NCBI GenBank assembly: GCA_023428865.1
Contig: JAEYWT010000057.1
Coordinates: 1 to 8,563, forward strand
Length of the DNA: 8,563 nt
Direction: 5' to 3'
From: Bacteroidota bacterium
GTDB lineage: Bacteria > Bacteroidota > Bacteroidia > Flavobacteriales_F > PHOS-HE28
A program made the position numbers and the translations under genes. Below, piece by piece: positions 5,212 to 8,563 of the stretch. Under the pieces are notes generated by a model. That model did no database searches and had not been told where the DNA came from. It saw nothing but the letters and a program-made list of their open reading frames with translations. Numbering within the stretch: the first letter of the stretch is position 1; the number at the start of each line of letters is the position of its first letter.

Positions 5212-8088
5212 TTGAAGACGGACGCTAAGAAGAAGGGGAAGACGGCCTCCAAAGCCGCCCCTGAGAACATACCGCTGATGGACGAGGACCACATCGAGGT
5301 GCTCGGCGCGCGCGTACACAATCTCAAGAACATCGATGTACGCATCCCGCGCGACAAGCTGGTGGTGATCACCGGCCTTAGCGGCAGCGGAAAGAGCTCC
5401 CTCGCATTCGACACCATACACGCCGAAGGCCAACGCCGCTATATCGAGACCTTCAACGCCTATGCACGCCAATTCCTCGGCGGCATCGAACGGCCCGATG
5501 TGGACCTGATCACCGGCCTCAGTCCTGTGATCGCCATCGAGCAGAAGACCATCAGCCGCAACCCACGCAGTACCGTGGGCACCATCACCGAGATCTACGA
5601 CCTGTTGCGACTGCTCTATGCGCGTGTGGCCGACGCCTTCAGCTACGTGACCGGCGAGCCTATGGTGCGCTACACGGAGAAGCAGATCGTGGACCTCATC
5701 ATCAACGAGTACGATGGTAAGGATGTGCTGATCCTGGCGCCCATCATCCGCGGTCGCAAAGGCCACTACCGCGAGCTCTTCGAACAGTTCCTGCGCCAAG
5801 GTTTCCTGCGTGCCCGCGTAGATGGAAAGGTGATCGACCTTACCTCGAGGCCGCGCTTGGACCGTTACAAGGTACACGACATCGAACTGGTGATCGACCG
5901 GCTGAAGGTGAAGGAGACCGATCGCAAACGACTTACCGAGACTTGCGCCACCGCCGTGAAGTACGGCAAGGGCAACCTGATGGTGGTGGATGCGAAGACC
6001 GAAGAAGGCCGCTACCTGAGCCGCAACCTCATGTGCCCTACCAGCGGTATCGCCTACGAGGAACCCGAACCGAACCTCTTCAGCTTCAATTCGCCTTACG
6101 GTGCCTGCCCACGATGCAGCGGCCTGGGGCAGGTGACCGAAGTGGCACTTGACAAGATCATACCCGACCACAGCAAGAGCGTGAAGCGCGGTGCCATCGT
6201 TCCACTGGGTGCGTATAAGAACAGCTGGGTCTTCAAACAGATCGAAGCGGTGATGCATACGCATGGTCACGATCTGAACACACCCTTGGAAGAGATAGAC
6301 GAAGCGGTGCTGATGGCATTGCTCAACGGCATGGAAGAACCGCTGAAGGTCTCCAGCACCATCGGCCTCAGCGATCGTAACGTGCAGTTCGAAGGCATCA
6401 TACCCTTCATCCTCGCACAAGCCGAAGAAGGTCCCAAGACCGCGCAGAAATGGGCAGCCAGCTTCACACACATGGTAACCTGTCCGGAATGCAGCGGCAG
6501 CCGGTTGAAGAAGACCGCCCTGTACTTCCGCCTTGACGGGAAGAACATCAGCGAACTGGCCAACATGAGCATTGCCGAGCTGCATGGCTTCATGGGTGGT
6601 TTGGAAGAACGGTTGGATGAGAAGAAAGCCCTGATCGCACGCGAAGCCGTGAAGGAGATCACCGCACGCAGCGGTTTCCTCTTGGATGTGGGCTTGGAGT
6701 ACCTCACCCTGGACCGCAGCGCACGTACCCTGAGCGGTGGAGAAGCACAACGCATCAGACTTGCCACACAGATCGGCAGCCAGCTCACCGGTGTGCTCTA
6801 CATCTTGGATGAACCGAGCATTGGCCTGCACCAACGCGACGACCAACGCCTGATAGCCAGTTTACGCAGCTTGCGCGATGGTGGCAACAGCGTGCTCGTG
6901 GTGGAGCACGACAAGGAGATGATGATGAGCGCCGACCACCTGATCGATATCGGCCCCGGTGCCGGTGCACATGGTGGACGCATCGTGGCACAAGGGCATC
7001 CGAAAGAACTAGCCGCTGGTGAAAGCACCACCGCCAAGTACCTGCGCAACGAGCTTCGCATCGCCATCCCCAAAGAGCGGCGCAAAGGCAACGGCGAACG
7101 CTTGATCCTGCGTGGTGCCAGCGGCAACAACCTGAAAGCCGTGGACGTGGACTTCCCGCTGGGCAAGTTCATCTGCGTTACCGGTGTGAGCGGAAGTGGC
7201 AAGAGCACCCTGATCGGTGACACGCTCTACCCCATCCTGAGCAAACACTTCTATCGCAGTGATGCGCATCCCCTCGCCTATTCCAAGATCGAGGGCCTGC
7301 AGCATATCGACAAGGTGATCGAGGTGGATCAAAGCCCCATCGGCCGCACTCCACGCAGTAACCCGGCCACCTACACGGGTCTGTTCGATCACATCCGCGA
7401 ACTGTACGCACAATTGCCCAGTGCCAAGATCCGCGGGTACAAGGCGGGGCGCTTCAGCTTCAACACCGCAGGTGGCCGTTGCGAAACGTGCAAAGGTGCT
7501 GGCGTACGCGTGATCGAGATGAACTTCCTGCCCGATGTGAGCGTGCCGTGCGAGACCTGTCGTGGAAAACGCTTCGATCGAGAAACCTTGGAGGTCCGCT
7601 ACAAAGGCAAGAGCATCGCCGATGTGCTGGCCATGCCGGTGGAAGAAGCCCAACAACACTTCGCCGACATACCGCAGATCGCCATCAAACTGAGAACACT
7701 GTTGGATGTAGGCCTCGGGTATGTCACCCTGGGCCAGAGCAGTACCACGCTAAGCGGCGGTGAAGCACAACGCATCAAGCTCGCCACCGAACTGAGCAAA
7801 CGCGATACCGGTAGCACCTTCTACATCCTCGACGAGCCTACCACCGGCCTGCACTTCGAAGATGTGCAACAGCTCATCAACGTACTGGACCGCTTGGTGG
7901 ACCATGGCAACACCGTGCTGGTGATCGAACACAACATGGACATCATCAAGGTGGCCGACCATGTGATCGACATGGGCCCCGAAGGCGGCGGAGGTGGTGG
8001 CCAGGTGGTGGCACGCGGCACACCCGAAGAAGTGGTGTTGATGGGGCGCGGACATACCTTCCCCTTCCTGAAAGCAGAACTGAACTGA
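5212..8088 (+). CDS. uvrA: UvrABC excinuclease subunit A
   Basis: UvrA dimers scan DNA for bulky lesions and load UvrB in cytosolic nucleotide excision repair. The 958-residue product (E. coli UvrA is 940) has two ABC ATPase halves. Half 1: Walker A GLSGSGKSS (55-63), signature LSGGEAQR (507-514), Walker B LYILDEPSIGLH (529-540). Half 2: Walker A GVSGSGKST (658-666), signature LSGGEAQR (847-854), Walker B YILDEPTTGLH (871-881). The C-terminal zinc finger is complete: C757, C760, C780 and C783. The N-terminal one reads C275-P-T-S278 then C299-P-R-C302, so one usual Cys is Ser. C424 and C427 form another pair. The UvrB-binding and insertion regions lie between the first Walker A and its signature. 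TTG at 5212 gives the full-length N-terminus 19 bases after the previous stop; ATG at 5278 (residue 23) is an alternative that still keeps the whole ATPase domain. Probably co-transcribed with its upstream neighbour. Confidence 0.97.
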   Translation: MKTDAKKKGKTASKAAPENIPLMDEDHIEVLGARVHNLKNIDVRIPRDKLVVITGLSGSGKSSLAFDTIHAEGQRRYIETFNAYARQFLGGIERPDVDLITGLSPVIAIEQKTISRNPRSTVGTITEIYDLLRLLYARVADAFSYVTGEPMVRYTEKQIVDLIINEYDGKDVLILAPIIRGRKGHYRELFEQFLRQGFLRARVDGKVIDLTSRPRLDRYKVHDIELVIDRLKVKETDRKRLTETCATAVKYGKGNLMVVDAKTEEGRYLSRNLMCPTSGIAYEEPEPNLFSFNSPYGACPRCSGLGQVTEVALDKIIPDHSKSVKRGAIVPLGAYKNSWVFKQIEAVMHTHGHDLNTPLEEIDEAVLMALLNGMEEPLKVSSTIGLSDRNVQFEGIIPFILAQAEEGPKTAQKWAASFTHMVTCPECSGSRLKKTALYFRLDGKNISELANMSIAELHGFMGGLEERLDEKKALIAREAVKEITARSGFLLDVGLEYLTLDRSARTLSGGEAQRIRLATQIGSQLTGVLYILDEPSIGLHQRDDQRLIASLRSLRDGGNSVLVVEHDKEMMMSADHLIDIGPGAGAHGGRIVAQGHPKELAAGESTTAKYLRNELRIAIPKERRKGNGERLILRGASGNNLKAVDVDFPLGKFICVTGVSGSGKSTLIGDTLYPILSKHFYRSDAHPLAYSKIEGLQHIDKVIEVDQSPIGRTPRSNPATYTGLFDHIRELYAQLPSAKIRGYKAGRFSFNTAGGRCETCKGAGVRVIEMNFLPDVSVPCETCRGKRFDRETLEVRYKGKSIADVLAMPVEEAQQHFADIPQIAIKLRTLLDVGLGYVTLGQSSTTLSGGEAQRIKLATELSKRDTGSTFYILDEPTTGLHFEDVQQLINVLDRLVDHGNTVLVIEHNMDIIKVADHVIDMGPEGGGGGGQVVARGTPEEVVLMGRGHTFPFLKAELN

Positions 8089-8089
8089 T

Positions 8090-8103
8090 CCGGCCTCTGC
8101 CGG
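8090..8103 (+). other. Small GC-rich inverted repeat after uvrA
   Basis: CCGGC-CTCT-GCCGG forms a perfect 5-bp stem with a 4-base loop, starting two bases after the uvrA stop. No T-run follows (next bases are CACACATACCC), so it does not meet the pattern of an intrinsic terminator. It could give weak transcript attenuation or protect a 3' end, or be chance in GC-rich DNA. It occupies nearly half of the 33-base gap before the next gene. Confidence 0.35.
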
Positions 8104-8121
8104 CACACATACCCTTATCCC

Positions 8122-8563
8122 ATGGCAACCAAGAAGATCGACCTCGACCAGGAAAGCGAACGCCGTATTAAACGGGCCTTCAAACGCAAAGGCTGGAGCG
8201 AAGTGAAGGCCAACGACAGCTGGGCCATCTTCAAGATCATGAGCGAATTCGTAGAGGGCTTCGAGGCCATGCAGCGAATACGCCCTTGTGTAAGCATCTT
8301 CGGTAGTGCGCGCACCAAACCGGATGCACCGGAATACAAGCTGGCCGAAGAGATCGCCTTCCAACTGACAGGCTATGGCTACGGAGTGATCACCGGTGGT
8401 GGACCAGGTATCATGGAAGCCGGCAACAAGGGTGCGCAACGTGGCGGTGGCACCAGCGTAGGCCTCAACATCGACCTCCCCTTCGAACAACAGCCCAACC
8501 CTTACATAGACAAAGAGAAGAGCATCGATTTCGACTACTTCTTCGTGCGGAAGGTGATGTTCA
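8122..8563 (+). CDS. LOG-family (TIGR00730-like) nucleotide 5'-monophosphate phosphoribohydrolase, N-terminal part
   Basis: The first 147 codons are present and the gene continues past the right edge. The Rossmann-like fold of this family (formerly called lysine decarboxylase-like) hydrolyses nucleoside 5'-monophosphates, including cytokinin riboside monophosphates, to free base and ribose 5-phosphate. Seen here are SIFGSAR (58-64) opening the fold, then TGGGPGIMEAGNKGA (91-105), matching the family GGGxxGxM-A-x-x-GA nucleotide-binding loop, then SVGLNIDLPFEQ (112-123). The second hallmark, PGGxGTxxE, would lie downstream of the window. A charged, lysine-rich stretch of about 55 residues precedes the fold, as in the longer class of these proteins. 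ATG at 8122 is the natural start, 33 bases after uvrA. Whether the real substrate is a cytokinin precursor or a housekeeping nucleotide cannot be told from sequence. Confidence 0.9.
   Translation, partial: MATKKIDLDQESERRIKRAFKRKGWSEVKANDSWAIFKIMSEFVEGFEAMQRIRPCVSIFGSARTKPDAPEYKLAEEIAFQLTGYGYGVITGGGPGIMEAGNKGAQRGGGTSVGLNIDLPFEQQPNPYIDKEKSIDFDYFFVRKVMF

Noticed and set aside
5116..6846. A 576-codon open frame on the minus strand opposite uvrA
   Set aside because: It is codon-aligned with uvrA, so it stays open only because uvrA avoids CTA, TTA and TCA there. Its translation is His/Val/Asp/Ala-rich with no recognisable domain. It also runs past the uvrA start into the end of the transglycosylase gene, as expected of a shadow frame.
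5212..8088. UvrA2-like or ABC drug-resistance paralogue in place of the repair UvrA
   Set aside because: Length, both complete ATPase halves, the intact C-terminal zinc finger and the long insertion region between the first Walker A and its signature match the housekeeping UvrA; UvrA2-type proteins lack much of that insertion.
8090..8103. Intrinsic terminator after uvrA
   Set aside because: The stem is only 5 bp and no T-run follows, so I list it only as an inverted repeat.
7750..8490. Minus-strand open frame of 246 codons across the uvrA end and the LOG-family gene
   Set aside because: It covers two strongly recognised + strand genes, has no family motifs, and looks like the same codon-bias shadow.
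8320..8563. Lysine decarboxylase
   Set aside because: Older annotations give this name to the GGGPGxM family, but it is now assigned to LOG-type phosphoribohydrolases. Nothing here resembles a PLP-dependent decarboxylase.

Overview
This is a gene-dense window, almost entirely coding. All seven supported genes lie on the + strand, and two are cut by the window edges. Several features suggest a GC-rich member of the Bacteroidota, probably near Flavobacteriia: the style of the Wza-like tail, the long BY-kinase, a lytic transglycosylase closely resembling the flavobacterial MltD-like type as I remember it, a UvrA with the SYVTGE-type N-terminal region, and no clear Shine-Dalgarno sequence before any of the six visible starts. 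This placement rests on recognising protein families by eye, not on a search.

Region 1 (1-4227) is the end of a surface-polysaccharide locus. It holds the C-terminus of a Wza-type export protein (2-115), a Wzc-type tyrosine autokinase and chain-length regulator (125-2584), dTDP-4-dehydrorhamnose 3,5-epimerase (rfbC, 2581-3141), and a polytopic WecA/MraY-type polyprenyl-phosphate sugar-1-phosphate transferase (3145-4227). Together these cover chain initiation, one step of a dTDP-rhamnose-type precursor, and export with polymerisation control. No flippase, polymerase, other glycosyltransferase or remaining rml gene is inside the window.

Region 2 (4224-5192) is a membrane-anchored or secreted lytic transglycosylase. 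Its start overlaps the transferase stop (ATGA), so it is probably translationally coupled to the polysaccharide genes.

Region 3 (5212-8563) holds uvrA, the damage-recognition ATPase of nucleotide excision repair, probably starting at TTG 19 bases after the transglycosylase. After a 33-base gap comes the first 147 residues of a LOG-family (TIGR00730-like) nucleotide phosphoribohydrolase that runs off the right edge.

The seven genes are joined by overlaps or gaps of at most 33 bases, and I see no convincing promoter or T-tailed terminator, so the window could be one long transcript. There is no gene-free stretch over 300 bases, and no tRNA, rRNA, CRISPR array or insertion sequence. I found no undescribed system. 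The most unusual items are the Tyr-Gly tail of the autokinase with its 18-bp tandem repeat, the placement of a peptidoglycan lyase between polysaccharide and DNA-repair genes, and the incomplete N-terminal zinc ligands of UvrA.
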